In this document: positions 41,506 to 50,182 of the stretch, one piece after another
How the letters are laid out: the number at the start of each line of letters is the position of its first letter
How positions within the stretch are numbered: the first letter of the stretch is position 1
NCBI RefSeq assembly: GCF_007991735.1
Contig: NZ_BJYX01000001.1
Coordinates: forward strand, 310,001-374,000
DNA length: 64,000 nt
From: Terrabacter aerolatus
Lineage (GTDB): Bacteria > Actinomycetota > Actinomycetes > Actinomycetales > Dermatophilaceae
Direction: 5' to 3'
The notes under the pieces: generated by a model
Told to the model about the DNA's origin: nothing
The model's input: the letters and a program-made list of their open reading frames with translations, nothing else
Database searches by the model: none
Position numbers and translations under genes: made by a program

Positions 41506-42344
41506 CCGTGCAGTTCGACGCCGCCGTGGGCCGGGTCCGGCTCGACCCCGCCACCTTCGACACCCTGGTCGACCTCGCCACCGACGCCCACCCCGACGCC
41601 CACCCCGACGCCCGGACGCAGGCCCCCGCCGACGCTCGCGCCACGGACGACCTGACCGCGACGGGCGTCCTCGTCGACGGTCACCCGACTGAGGTGCTGG
41701 CGCCGGCCCTCGCAGCGGTGGCCCGACCCCTGGCGCGGCTCGAGACGGTCGTGGCCTCCCGCCACCAGCTGCTCGTGCACCAGGGTTGGCTGTCGCTCCT
41801 GTCGGCCGTCCTCGCCGACGTCGGCGACGGCAGCTATGACTTCGCAGGCGTGGCAACGGAGTTCGTGCCGACCACGATCGCGCGCCTCGTCAGGTTGCGT
41901 CCCCGGACCCGGCTCGGCGCCGGGAGCGTGACCGTGACACCGGACCTGCTGGACGGCCTCCTCGACCCGGACGACGGTCGACGTGCCCGTGCTGCCGACG
42001 CGCTCGGCACCGCGCTCGCGTCGGACTTCGCCGAAGCCGCGGGGCTCGTCCGCGACGGCGCGTGGTGCTTCTGGTCCGCCGTCGTCTCGTGGGCACCGCC
42101 CGGCCGGTCGGTGCGCTCCGACGCCGACCTCGTCAGCCGCCGCGTCTCCGTGCTCGACACGACGGCCGGCATGCTCGCGCTCGAGGCCTCGGGCCCGCCC
42201 GGGGCTGACCGCCTCTCGCTCGTGCCGACCACGCCGACCGACGTGTGGTTCCTGCTCTCGAGCATCCTGCCGTCGGACGCCGACCTCGGTGCCGATGCGG
42301 CCGACGACTCGGCGCACGAGAGCACCGATCACCGAGGGAGCTGA
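41502..42344 (+). CDS. Putative EspG-like protein (copy 2)
   Basis: 280 residues from a GTG overlapping the previous stop. It shares landmarks with the gene at 38648: TGVLVDGHPTEVLAPALAAV, ARLETVVA, HQGWLSLLSAVLADVG and FVPTTIARLVRLRPRTRLGA. Near the N-terminus is a small AHPDAHPDA repeat. The C-terminus is acidic (DADLGADAADDSAHES). It is probably a paralogous accessory or chaperone. Just after it comes the riboswitch of the next cobalamin operon. Confidence 0.45.
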   Translation: MTVQFDAAVGRVRLDPATFDTLVDLATDAHPDAHPDARTQAPADARATDDLTATGVLVDGHPTEVLAPALAAVARPLARLETVVASRHQLLVHQGWLSLLSAVLADVGDGSYDFAGVATEFVPTTIARLVRLRPRTRLGAGSVTVTPDLLDGLLDPDDGRRARAADALGTALASDFAEAAGLVRDGAWCFWSAVVSWAPPGRSVRSDADLVSRRVSVLDTTAGMLALEASGPPGADRLSLVPTTPTDVWFLLSSILPSDADLGADAADDSAHESTDHRGS

Positions 42345-42380
42345 GACCGCCGCGCCGAGCCGTCCGGGTTCTGGCAGACT

Positions 42381-42500
42381 GCGCGGTGGCGACTGGAGAG
42401 GAATCCGGTGCAAATCCGGAGCGGTCCCGCCACTGTGAACTCCCGACCCACCCGGTCGGGGGAAGCCAGGGCATCTCCCGTCGCTGGTCGCGCCCGTCCG
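42381..42500 (+). promoter_or_regulatory. Cobalamin riboswitch controlling chlID-cobO-cobB-cobC-cobA-cobD
   Basis: The plus-strand leader contains GGAATCCGGTGCAAATCCGG, AGCGGTCCCGCCACTGTGAA (B12 box) and GGGGAAGCCAGGGCATC, in the right order and spacing for a cobalamin riboswitch. It lies about 60 bp before the first gene. It separates the type VII-like block from the cobalamin operon, showing that transcription restarts here. Confidence 0.94.
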
Positions 42501-42554
42501 GGCGCGTCCGGTCCACCGACGCGGGCGAGGCACCCGCAGGAGGCTCGCAATCCT

Positions 42555-44687
42555 ATGCGCGATGGCTCGAACGACTCGAAAACCCCTGTCCAGCAGGCGG
42601 TCCCACCTGACACCTTCCCGTTCTCCGCGGTCGTCGGTTCGGACGACCTGGCCCTCGCGCTGGTCCTGACCGCGGTGTCCCCCGACGTCGGCGGAGTGCT
42701 CGTGCGCGGCGAGAAGGGCACCGCGAAGTCGACGATGGTGCGCGGCCTCGCTGCCGTCCTCCCACACCAGCAGGTCGTCGTCGACTGCCGGTTCGGGTGC
42801 GCACCGACCGACCGGGCCACGTGCCCGGACGGCCCGCACGACCCCGCGACCCCGGCCGCCTCCCGCGCCGCGCGGCTCGTCGAGCTGCCCATCGGCGCGA
42901 CCGAGGACCGCGTGGTCGGGTCGCTGGACCTCGAGCGCGCGCTGGGACGCGGCGAGACGGCATACCAGCCCGGCCTGCTCGCGGCCGCGAACCGCGGCAT
43001 CCTCTACGTCGACGAGGTGAACCTGCTCCACGACCACCTCGTCGACCTGCTCCTCGACGCGGCCGCGATGGGCCGCAACACCGTCGAGCGCGACGGTGTC
43101 TCGGTCTCGCACGCGGCCCGCATCGTCCTCGTCGGCACCATGAACCCCGAGGAGGGCGAGCTGCGCCCGCAGCTGCTCGACCGGTTCGGCCTCACCGTCG
43201 AGGTGGCGGCCCCCCGGGAGCCGACGCTGCGCGCCGAGGTCGTACGCCGTCGGCTGGCCTTCGACGCCGACCCGGCCGCGTTCGTCGCGCGGTTCGAGGC
43301 GGACCAGGAGGCGCTGAGGCGGCGCATCGCGGACGCGCGGTCGGCCCTCGGCGCAGTCTCGCTGACCGACGCGATGCTGACGAAGATCGCGACCGTCTGC
43401 GCGGCGTTCGAGGTGGACGGCCTGCGCGCCGACATCGTCACGGCCCGTGCCGCCGTGGCCCACGCGGCCTGGTCGGGACGCGCGACGGTCACGGTCGCCG
43501 ACGTGCGTGCCGCGGCGCGCCTCGCCCTGCCCCACCGCCGGCGGCGCAACCCGTTCGACTCCCCCGGCCTCGACGAGGACCTGCTCGACCGACTCCTCGG
43601 CGACGACGAGCCGGACCCCGGGGACGGCGGCGAGCCCGAGCCGGACGCCCGCCACGACCAAGACCTGCACGGCGACGGCGACGGCGAGGCGCCGCCGAGC
43701 ACGTCGATGGGTCAGCGTCCGGAGCGCGACGGGGAGCTCGACGCGGAGCCCGCCGAACGCCGGCCCGAGCCGCAGCGGGCGGAGCACGATCCGGACGACG
43801 GCGGGACGGAGACCGGGCAGGCACCGGCCGGTGCACCCGCCGCCTCCGGCGTCAGCACGGCCGACGAGCCGTACCGCGCCCGGCTGCTGCGCGCCACCGG
43901 TCTCGGCACGGGAGACCCCGGCCGCCGGTCGAGCGCCGTGACGAGCACCGGGCGCCGGGTCGGCTCCACGAGCGCCCGCACCGGACCGGTCCACGTGCCC
44001 GCGACGATCCGCGCAGCAGCCTCCCACGGTTCGACGGGGGACGTCTCGCGCGGTGACCGACCGCCACGCCTCCGCGTGCTGCCGGGCGACGTGCGCCGCT
44101 CGGTGCTGCAGGGCCGCGAGTCCAACCTCGTGCTGCTCTGCGTCGACGCCTCGGGGTCGATGGCCGCCCGGAGGCGCATGGAGGCGGTGAAGTCCGCCGT
44201 GCTCTCGCTGCTGCTCGACGCCTACCAGCGGCGCGACAAGGTGGCACTCGTGACCTTCCGCGGCGCGGGCGCCGAGCTCACCCTCCCGCCGACCGGCTCG
44301 GTCGAGATCGCGGCCCGCCGGCTGCGCGACCTGCCCCACGGCGGCCGGACGCCGCTCGCCGAAGGACTGGAGACGGCATACGAGACCCTGCGCGTCGAGC
44401 GACTGCGCGACCCGAACCGGCGAGCGCTGCTCGTCGTCGTCACCGACGGGCGCGCGACCAGCGGGCCCGACGCGCTCCAGCGCGCTGCCCGGGTCGCGGC
44501 GCAGCTGCGGCACGAGGGCGTCGAGGGCGTCGTGCTCGACTGCGAGTCGGGGCGCTTCCGGATGGGGCTGGCCGCGCAGCTCGCCGACCACCTCGGCGCC
44601 GAGCACCTGCCCGTCGGCGAGCTCGCCGCCTCGGCCATCGTCGGCGCGGCGCGCGCGGCCCGAGCCACGACGGGACGGGCGGCCTGA
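42555..44687 (+). CDS. Fused ChlI/ChlD-type AAA+/VWA chelatase subunit (probable CobN partner)
   Basis: 710 residues. Residues about 20-345 are a AAA+ module: Walker A GEKGTAKST (52-60), Walker B region GILYVDEVNLLHDHLVDLLL, and VLVGTMNPEEGELRPQLLDR. A long acidic Pro/Glu/Asp-rich linker follows (about 350-470). The C-terminal VWA domain has the MIDAS motif DASGSMAAR near residue 531 and VVTDGRATSGPD. Magnesium chelatases have these as separate ChlI and ChlD; here they are one chain. With CobN in the region and no CobS/CobT, this is probably the cobaltochelatase ATPase subunit. The TGATG overlap couples it to cobO. Confidence 0.9.
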   Translation: MRDGSNDSKTPVQQAVPPDTFPFSAVVGSDDLALALVLTAVSPDVGGVLVRGEKGTAKSTMVRGLAAVLPHQQVVVDCRFGCAPTDRATCPDGPHDPATPAASRAARLVELPIGATEDRVVGSLDLERALGRGETAYQPGLLAAANRGILYVDEVNLLHDHLVDLLLDAAAMGRNTVERDGVSVSHAARIVLVGTMNPEEGELRPQLLDRFGLTVEVAAPREPTLRAEVVRRRLAFDADPAAFVARFEADQEALRRRIADARSALGAVSLTDAMLTKIATVCAAFEVDGLRADIVTARAAVAHAAWSGRATVTVADVRAAARLALPHRRRRNPFDSPGLDEDLLDRLLGDDEPDPGDGGEPEPDARHDQDLHGDGDGEAPPSTSMGQRPERDGELDAEPAERRPEPQRAEHDPDDGGTETGQAPAGAPAASGVSTADEPYRARLLRATGLGTGDPGRRSSAVTSTGRRVGSTSARTGPVHVPATIRAAASHGSTGDVSRGDRPPRLRVLPGDVRRSVLQGRESNLVLLCVDASGSMAARRRMEAVKSAVLSLLLDAYQRRDKVALVTFRGAGAELTLPPTGSVEIAARRLRDLPHGGRTPLAEGLETAYETLRVERLRDPNRRALLVVVTDGRATSGPDALQRAARVAAQLRHEGVEGVVLDCESGRFRMGLAAQLADHLGAEHLPVGELAASAIVGAARAARATTGRAA

Positions 44688-45298
44688 TGCGTGGGCAGCC
44701 GACAGCCGTCCCCGAGGACGGCCTCACGACCCGCCAGCGCCGCAACCGGCCGCTCGTCATCGTGCACACGGGCGACGGCAAGGGGAAGTCGACGGCCGCC
44801 TTCGGACTCGCGCTGCGCGGGTGGAACCAGGGCTGGTCGGTCGGGGTGTTCCAGTTCGTCAAGAGCGCCAAGTGGCGCATCGGCGAGCAGACCGCCGTCG
44901 AGACCCTCGGCGAGCTGCACCGCGAGACCGGCGCGGGCGGCCCCATGGAGTGGCACAAGATGGGTGCCGGCTGGTCGTGGACGCGCAAGGAGGGCACCGA
45001 GGACGACCACGCCGAGGCGGCCCGTGAGGGCTGGGCCGAGATCAAGCGCCGGCTCGCTGCCGAGACGCACGGGGTCTACGTGCTCGACGAGTTCACCTAC
45101 CCGATGGCGTGGGGCTGGATCGACGTCGACGACGTCGTGGCGACCCTGCGCGACCGCCCCGGCCACCAGCACGTCGTCATCACCGGGCGCCGCTGCCCCG
45201 AGGCCGTGCTCGACCTCGCCGACCTCGTGACGGAGATGACGAAGGTCAAGCACCCGTTCGACGCCGGGCAGAAGGGCCAGAGGGGGATCGAGTGGTGA
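44687..45298 (+). CDS. cobO: Cob(I)yrinic acid a,c-diamide adenosyltransferase
   Basis: 203 residues. The P-loop is VHTGDGKGKSTAAFG (residues about 26-40), followed by VGVFQFVKSAKWRIGE, VYVLDEFTYPMAWGWID and a C-terminal KHPFDAGQKGQRGIEW end that is nearly invariant in CobO. It attaches the adenosyl group to cobalt using ATP. TGATG overlap with the chelatase gene and GTGA overlap with cobB. Confidence 0.96.
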   Translation: MRGQPTAVPEDGLTTRQRRNRPLVIVHTGDGKGKSTAAFGLALRGWNQGWSVGVFQFVKSAKWRIGEQTAVETLGELHRETGAGGPMEWHKMGAGWSWTRKEGTEDDHAEAAREGWAEIKRRLAAETHGVYVLDEFTYPMAWGWIDVDDVVATLRDRPGHQHVVITGRRCPEAVLDLADLVTEMTKVKHPFDAGQKGQRGIEW

Positions 45299-46752
45299 CC
45301 ACCCACCTGCCGCGCGTCGTCGTCGCCGCCCCCGGCTCGGGCCACGGCAAGACGACCGTGGCGACCGGGCTCATGGCGGCCCTGCGCGCCCGCGGGCTCG
45401 GGGTCTCGGGCTTCAAGGCCGGCCCCGACTTCATCGACCCCGGCTACCACTCGCTCGCGACCGGCCGCCCCGGGCGCAACCTCGACCCCTTCCTCTGCGG
45501 CGAGGACCGGGTGGCGCCGCTCCTCGTTCACGGGGCGGCCGCGAACGGGGTGACCGACGTCGCCGTCGTCGAGGGCGTCATGGGCCTCTTCGACGGACGT
45601 ATCGGTGGGGACGGCTACGCGTCGACCGCGCACCTCGCCACGCTGACGCGGACCCCCGTCGTGCTCGCCCTCGACGTGAGCCACATGACCCGTACGGCCG
45701 CGGCGGTCGTCCACGGCCTCGCGACCTTCGAGCCGGGGGTCCGGGTCGCCGGCGTCGTGCTCAACAAGGCCGCGTCGGGCCGGCACACCCGAGAGGTGTG
45801 GTCGGCCCTCGAGGCCACCGGGGTGCCGGTGCTCGGCGTGCTGCCGCGCGACTCCGGCATCGAGGCGCCGTCGCGTCACCTCGGTCTCGTGCCGGCCGCC
45901 GAACGCGAGGAGGCCGCACGGTCGGTGCGGCTGCTCGCCGAGCGCGTCACCGAGCACGTCGACCTCGACGCGGTGCTGTCGATCGCGCGGTCGGCGCCGG
46001 ACCTGGCCGACGCCGCCTGGGACCCGACCGCGGCTCTCGGCGAGGCGGCTCGTCCCCTCACCTCGGGTGCGCCGCGACCCGTCGTCGCCGTGGCCGGCGG
46101 CCGCGCCTTCACCTTCCGCTACGCCGAGACCGACGAGCTGCTGCGTGCGGCCGGGCTCGAACCGGTCGTCTTCGACCCGCTGCACGCCAGGTCGCTGCCC
46201 GCCGGCACCGCCGGGCTCTACCTCGGCGGCGGCTTCCCGGAGGTGCACGCCGAGGACCTGTCGGCGAACGCCGGCCTGCGTCACGACATCCGGGAGGCCG
46301 TCCGCGCCGGCCTGCCGACCGTCGCCGAGTGCGCGGGCCTGCTCTACCTCTGCGAGTCGGTCGACGGCCACGAGATGGTCGGAGCGGTCCCAATGGTCGG
46401 GACGATGGGACCTCGCCTGACGCTGGGCTACCGCACCGCGATCGCCCCTGCGAGCTCGGTGCTCGGCGTCGCGGGCACCCGCGTCACCGGGCACGAGTTC
46501 CACCGCACGACGGTGAGCGGCACCCAGCACCCGGGCCCGGCGGCGTGGCTGCTCGACGGCACCCCCGACGGCGTCGCCCTCGACCCCGCGGGCACCGGTC
46601 GCGCCACCGTGCACGCGTCGTACCTGCACACGCACTGGGCCGGGCACCCCCACCTCGCCGGGCGCTTCGCCGACGCCGTCCACGCGTATGCCGGCTCGAC
46701 GCTCTCGCACGTCTCCTCCGTCCCCGCCGGCTCGCAGAGGCGGGCGTCGTGA
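45295..46752 (+). CDS. cobB: Cobyrinic/hydrogenobyrinic acid a,c-diamide synthase
   Basis: 485 residues from a GTG. The ATP-binding N-terminal domain shows VVAAPGSGHGKTTVATGLMA and FKAGPDFIDPGYHS. The C-terminal glutamine amidotransferase has its catalytic Cys in TVAECAGLLYLCES and a glycine-rich loop, GLYLGGGFPEVHA. In the aerobic pathway it amidates the a and c side chains before cobalt insertion. Overlaps both neighbours by four bases. Confidence 0.95.
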   Translation: MTTHLPRVVVAAPGSGHGKTTVATGLMAALRARGLGVSGFKAGPDFIDPGYHSLATGRPGRNLDPFLCGEDRVAPLLVHGAAANGVTDVAVVEGVMGLFDGRIGGDGYASTAHLATLTRTPVVLALDVSHMTRTAAAVVHGLATFEPGVRVAGVVLNKAASGRHTREVWSALEATGVPVLGVLPRDSGIEAPSRHLGLVPAAEREEAARSVRLLAERVTEHVDLDAVLSIARSAPDLADAAWDPTAALGEAARPLTSGAPRPVVAVAGGRAFTFRYAETDELLRAAGLEPVVFDPLHARSLPAGTAGLYLGGGFPEVHAEDLSANAGLRHDIREAVRAGLPTVAECAGLLYLCESVDGHEMVGAVPMVGTMGPRLTLGYRTAIAPASSVLGVAGTRVTGHEFHRTTVSGTQHPGPAAWLLDGTPDGVALDPAGTGRATVHASYLHTHWAGHPHLAGRFADAVHAYAGSTLSHVSSVPAGSQRRAS

Positions 46753-47801
46753 GCATCGACCTGCACCACCACGGTGACCGGGACGTCGCCCCCGGCCTCG
46801 TCGACCTGGCCGTCAACGTGCGGCTGCCGGCACCGCCGCCCTGGCTCGCCGACGTCGTCGCGGAGTCGTTGCGCGACCTCGGCCGCTACCCCGACCCGTC
46901 GCCGGCGACGGCAGCCGTCGCCGCTCGGCACGGGGTCGACGCGGAGTGCGTGCTGCCGACCGCCGGAGGGGCGGAGGCCTTCACCCTGGTCGCCCGGGCC
47001 GTCGCCGGCAGCCGACCGGTCGTCGTGCACCCCCAGTTCACCGAGCCCGAGGCCGCGCTCGTCGCGGCCGGTCGCCCGGTCGGCCGCTGCGTGCTGCGGC
47101 ACGGGGAGGCCTTCCGTCTCGACCCGTCGGCCTTCGGACCGGACGGTGAGCATGCCGACGCCGATCTCGTCGTCGTCGGCAACCCGACCAACCCGACGGG
47201 GGTCCTGCACCCCGCCGAGGACGTGCTCGCGCTCCGGCGGCCCGGACGCGTCGTCGTCGTCGACGAGGCCTTCATGGACGCCGTGCCCGGCGAGCCGGAG
47301 TCCCTCATCGGCCCGGACCTCGAGGGGCTGCTCGTCGTCCGGTCCCTGACGAAGACGTGGGGCCTGGCCGGGCTCCGGGCCGGCTACGTCGTCGGGGACC
47401 CGCGCCTCGTCGCCGCCCTGCGCGCCGTCCAGCCGCCGTGGTCGGTGTCGACCCCGGCCGTGGCCGCGACGGTGGCGTGCCTGTCGCACCGCGCCCTCGC
47501 GGAGGCCGACGCGGCGGCCGTGTCCGGGGCCGCCGACCGCGCGGTCCTCGTCGGCGAGCTCGCGGCCGTCGGTCTGGGCACAGCTCCCTCGACCGCACCC
47601 TTCGTGCTCGTCGACACGAGCCCGCTCGGTGCGGCGTCGGTCCGCGAGGACCTCGCCCGCCTCGGTTTCGCCGTCCGCCGGGGCGAGACCTTTCCCGGGC
47701 TCGGGCCGTCGTGGATCCGTCTCGCCGTGCGCGACCCCGAGACCTCCCGCGCCGTCGCCACGGCGCTCGCCGACCTGAGGAGACCGCGCCGTGTCGCCTG
47801 A
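46749..47801 (+). CDS. cobC: CobC: PLP-dependent aminopropanol-arm enzyme
   Basis: 350 residues from a GTG. A fold-type I PLP enzyme like histidinol-phosphate aminotransferase: DLAVNVRLPAPPPWLADVVA at the start (the Asn-x-Asn-Pro position is altered to VNVRLPAP), VVVGNPTNPTGVLHP, and PLP-Lys in RSLTKTWGLAGLRAGY. It corresponds to CobC, or CobD of Salmonella naming, which supplies the aminopropanol phosphate linker. Coupled to cobB and overlapping cobA by 11 bases. Confidence 0.92.
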   Translation: MSIDLHHHGDRDVAPGLVDLAVNVRLPAPPPWLADVVAESLRDLGRYPDPSPATAAVAARHGVDAECVLPTAGGAEAFTLVARAVAGSRPVVVHPQFTEPEAALVAAGRPVGRCVLRHGEAFRLDPSAFGPDGEHADADLVVVGNPTNPTGVLHPAEDVLALRRPGRVVVVDEAFMDAVPGEPESLIGPDLEGLLVVRSLTKTWGLAGLRAGYVVGDPRLVAALRAVQPPWSVSTPAVAATVACLSHRALAEADAAAVSGAADRAVLVGELAAVGLGTAPSTAPFVLVDTSPLGAASVREDLARLGFAVRRGETFPGLGPSWIRLAVRDPETSRAVATALADLRRPRRVA

Positions 47802-48801
47802 GCTGAGCTTCGCCGGCCTGTCCGTCCTCGTCGCGCGGGTCCGTCCACACACGGTCGCGACGGTGCACGCGCTGCTCGGCGACGGCGCCCGCGTGACCGT
47901 GGCCGCGACCCTCGAGGACCTGCCGACGTCGCTGCGCGACCTCGCGGAGCGGGGACTCGTGTCCCTCGACCCGGGCGCCGACCCGGCCGCCCATGACGTC
48001 GTCCTGCGTGGTGACCCGACGACAGCGGCCGCGGTGAAGCCCGGATCCGGGGTGCCGGAGGAACGCCCGAGGACCGGGACGGTGACCCTCCTCGGCGGCG
48101 GCCTCGGTGACCCCGGGCTGCTGACCGTGGCGGGCATCGAGGCGATCCGCGTGGCCGACGTCATCGTCCACGACCGGCTCGCGCCCCTGAGCGCGCTGCG
48201 GCACGCCCGCGACGACGTGCACGTCGTCGACGTCGGCAAGATCCCGCGCGGCGACTTCACCCCGCAGGAGCGCATCAACGAGCTGCTCGTCGAGCACGCG
48301 CTCGCCGGCCGGAACGTGCTGCGCCTCAAGGGCGGTGACAACTTCGTCTTCGGTCGTGGCGGGGAGGAGGCCGAGGCGTGCGCGGCCCACGCCATCCCGG
48401 TCGTCGTCATCCCGGGCATCTCGTCGAGCATCGCGGCACCTGCTCTCGCCGGCATCCCGGTCACGCACCGCGCCCTCGTCCAGGGCTTCACCGTCGTCAG
48501 CGGTCACGTGCCGCCGGGCGACCCCCGGAGCACGCTCGACTGGGGCGCCATCGCCCGCAGCCGCACGACGGTCGTCGTCCTCATGGGCATCGCCACGCTG
48601 GGAGCCATCGCCGAGACGCTCGTCGCCGAGGGCCTGCCCGGCACGACGCCGGCGGCGGTCGTCGCCGACGCCGGCCTGCCGAGCATGCGGACCGCACGGG
48701 CGACCCTCACCGACATCGACGTCGTCGCGCGACGGGAGGGGCTCGGCGCCCCGGCCGTCGTCGTCATCGGCGAGGTCGCCGCCCTCGACGTCCTCCGGTG
48801 A
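47791..48801 (+). CDS. cobA: Uroporphyrinogen-III C-methyltransferase with N-terminal extension
   Basis: 336 residues. The C-terminal 240 are a canonical SUMT: VTLLGGGLGDPGLLTVAGIE, ADVIVHDRLA, LRLKGGDNFVFGRGGEEAEA, VIPGISSSIAAPALAGIPVT. It makes precorrin-2, the first dedicated step. The first 90 residues (LSVLVARVRPHTVATVHALL onward) resemble a degraded precorrin-2 dehydrogenase (Met8/CysG) domain lacking the usual GxGxxA nucleotide motif. It is therefore probably not a siroheme synthase. Confidence 0.93.
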   Translation: MSPELSFAGLSVLVARVRPHTVATVHALLGDGARVTVAATLEDLPTSLRDLAERGLVSLDPGADPAAHDVVLRGDPTTAAAVKPGSGVPEERPRTGTVTLLGGGLGDPGLLTVAGIEAIRVADVIVHDRLAPLSALRHARDDVHVVDVGKIPRGDFTPQERINELLVEHALAGRNVLRLKGGDNFVFGRGGEEAEACAAHAIPVVVIPGISSSIAAPALAGIPVTHRALVQGFTVVSGHVPPGDPRSTLDWGAIARSRTTVVVLMGIATLGAIAETLVAEGLPGTTPAAVVADAGLPSMRTARATLTDIDVVARREGLGAPAVVVIGEVAALDVLR

Positions 48802-49754
48802 GCCGTCCCCTCGGCCTGGCCCTGGGCTGGGCGCTGGACCGGGCAATCGGCGACCCGCGCCGCTGGCACCCGGTGGCCGGGTTCGGCTCCGTCGCGGCAA
48901 CGGTCGAGGAGCGGACGTATGCCGCCCGGCGCGCCCACGGGGTCGCCCACGTCGCGCTGCTCGTGGGCGCCACGGCCGGCCTCGGCGTCGTGGCCGAGCG
49001 CGCGACCCGACGCCATCGGGTCGCCCACATGCTCGTGACCGCTGCTGCGACGTGGACCGTCCTCGGCGGGCACTCCCTGTCGCGGGAGGCCTCGACCATC
49101 GACGGGCAGCTGCGCCGGGGCGACCTCGACGCGGCGCGCACCCAGGTGCGCAACCTCGTCGGGCGCGAGACGTCCGGCCTCGACGCCGACGAGATCGCGC
49201 GCGCCTGCATCGAATCTCTCGCCGAGAACACGTCGGACGCCGTCGTCGCCCCGCTGCTCTGGGGTGGCCTGCTCGGCGTCCCGGGCCTGCTCGGCTACCG
49301 CGCCGTCAACACGCTCGACGCCATGGTGGGCCACCGCAGCGACCGTTATCTCGAGTTCGGCTGGGCCGCAGCCCGGCTCGACGACGTCGCCAACTGGGGC
49401 CCGGCCCGGGTCGCCGCCGCCCTGGCCGCCGCGAGCAGCGGCTCGCGCACCGGTGTCGCGCACGCGTGGTCGGCGATCCGTCGCGACGCCCCGGCCCACC
49501 CGAGCCCGAACGGCGGCGTCGTCGAGGCCGCCTTCGCAGGGGTGCTCGGTGTCAGGCTCGGCGGGTCCAACACCTACGAGGGCCGGAGCGAGGACCGCGG
49601 CACGCTCGGCACCGGCCCGGCGGCGACAACCCACGACATCGCCCCGGCCGCGCGCCTGGCACATCAGGTGTCCGTCGGCTCGCTCGGCGTCGCCGTCCTC
49701 GTCGCTGGGGGAGGGGCGCTCAGGGGGCGAGGTCGACCTCGTCGCCGACGCTGA
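48798..49754 (+). CDS. cobD: Adenosylcobinamide-phosphate synthase (CobD/CbiB)
   Basis: 318 residues from a GTG overlapping the cobA stop. Membrane-associated. Family motifs are DRAIGDPRRWHPVAGFG, IESLAENTSDAVVAPLLWGG (residues about 140-160), YRAVNTLDAMVGHRSDRY and AAFAGVLGVRLGGSNTYEG. It joins the aminopropanol arm to the corrin ring. The C-terminus (RGRGRPRRRR) overlaps the convergent MOSC gene by 35 bp. Confidence 0.95.
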   Translation: MSRPLGLALGWALDRAIGDPRRWHPVAGFGSVAATVEERTYAARRAHGVAHVALLVGATAGLGVVAERATRRHRVAHMLVTAAATWTVLGGHSLSREASTIDGQLRRGDLDAARTQVRNLVGRETSGLDADEIARACIESLAENTSDAVVAPLLWGGLLGVPGLLGYRAVNTLDAMVGHRSDRYLEFGWAAARLDDVANWGPARVAAALAAASSGSRTGVAHAWSAIRRDAPAHPSPNGGVVEAAFAGVLGVRLGGSNTYEGRSEDRGTLGTGPAATTHDIAPAARLAHQVSVGSLGVAVLVAGGGALRGRGRPRRRR

Positions 49755-50172
49755 TCGTGCCGGACGTCAGCAGCCGGAAGACCGTCCCCGCCCGCGCGTG
49801 CAGCGCCCGGGCCGCCCCGGGCCCGAGGTTGTCGTCGAGCAGCCGGCACGGCGCCGCGATGCGCACGACCTCGAGCTCGACGTCGCCGATCCGGATCCGC
49901 TCACCCGGCCGGGTCGGGATCGCGCCGCCCGACAGCGTGAGGTTGCGCCGGGTCAGCGCCGGGTCGACGGGACGCCCGAGGTCGGCAGCCGCCGCCTCGA
50001 GGTCGGGCAGCGCCTGGATCGTCACGTGCCGGTGCCGACTGCCGTGGTAGCGGTCGCCGACGAGTCCGGCGCCCGCCTCCGCCTCGACGGCCGGCACCGA
50101 GCGGGTCGGCAGCCGCCGGCCCTTGGCGACGTGGATCGCCACCACGGTCGGCGCGCTGTCGTCGGTGTCCAT
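49720..50172 (-). CDS. MOSC domain protein
   Basis: 150 residues, a stand-alone MOSC (molybdenum cofactor sulfurase C-terminal) domain: GAGLVGDRYHGSRHRHVTIQ near residues 36-55, LTRRNLTLSGGAI, and the conserved Cys in IAAPCRLLDD near residue 108. Such proteins move sulfur or bind molybdenum cofactor in YiiM-like roles. It lies 10 bp downstream of the SulP gene on the same strand, so may be co-transcribed with an anion permease. Confidence 0.9.
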   Translation of the reverse strand: MDTDDSAPTVVAIHVAKGRRLPTRSVPAVEAEAGAGLVGDRYHGSRHRHVTIQALPDLEAAAADLGRPVDPALTRRNLTLSGGAIPTRPGERIRIGDVELEVVRIAAPCRLLDDNLGPGAARALHARAGTVFRLLTSGTISVGDEVDLAP

Positions 50173-50182
50173 GCGGGCAAGG

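Noticed and set aside
41451-44606. A 1051-codon minus-strand frame opposite the EspG-like and chelatase genes
   Set aside because: It crosses a riboswitch and several well-supported genes and has no domain pattern.
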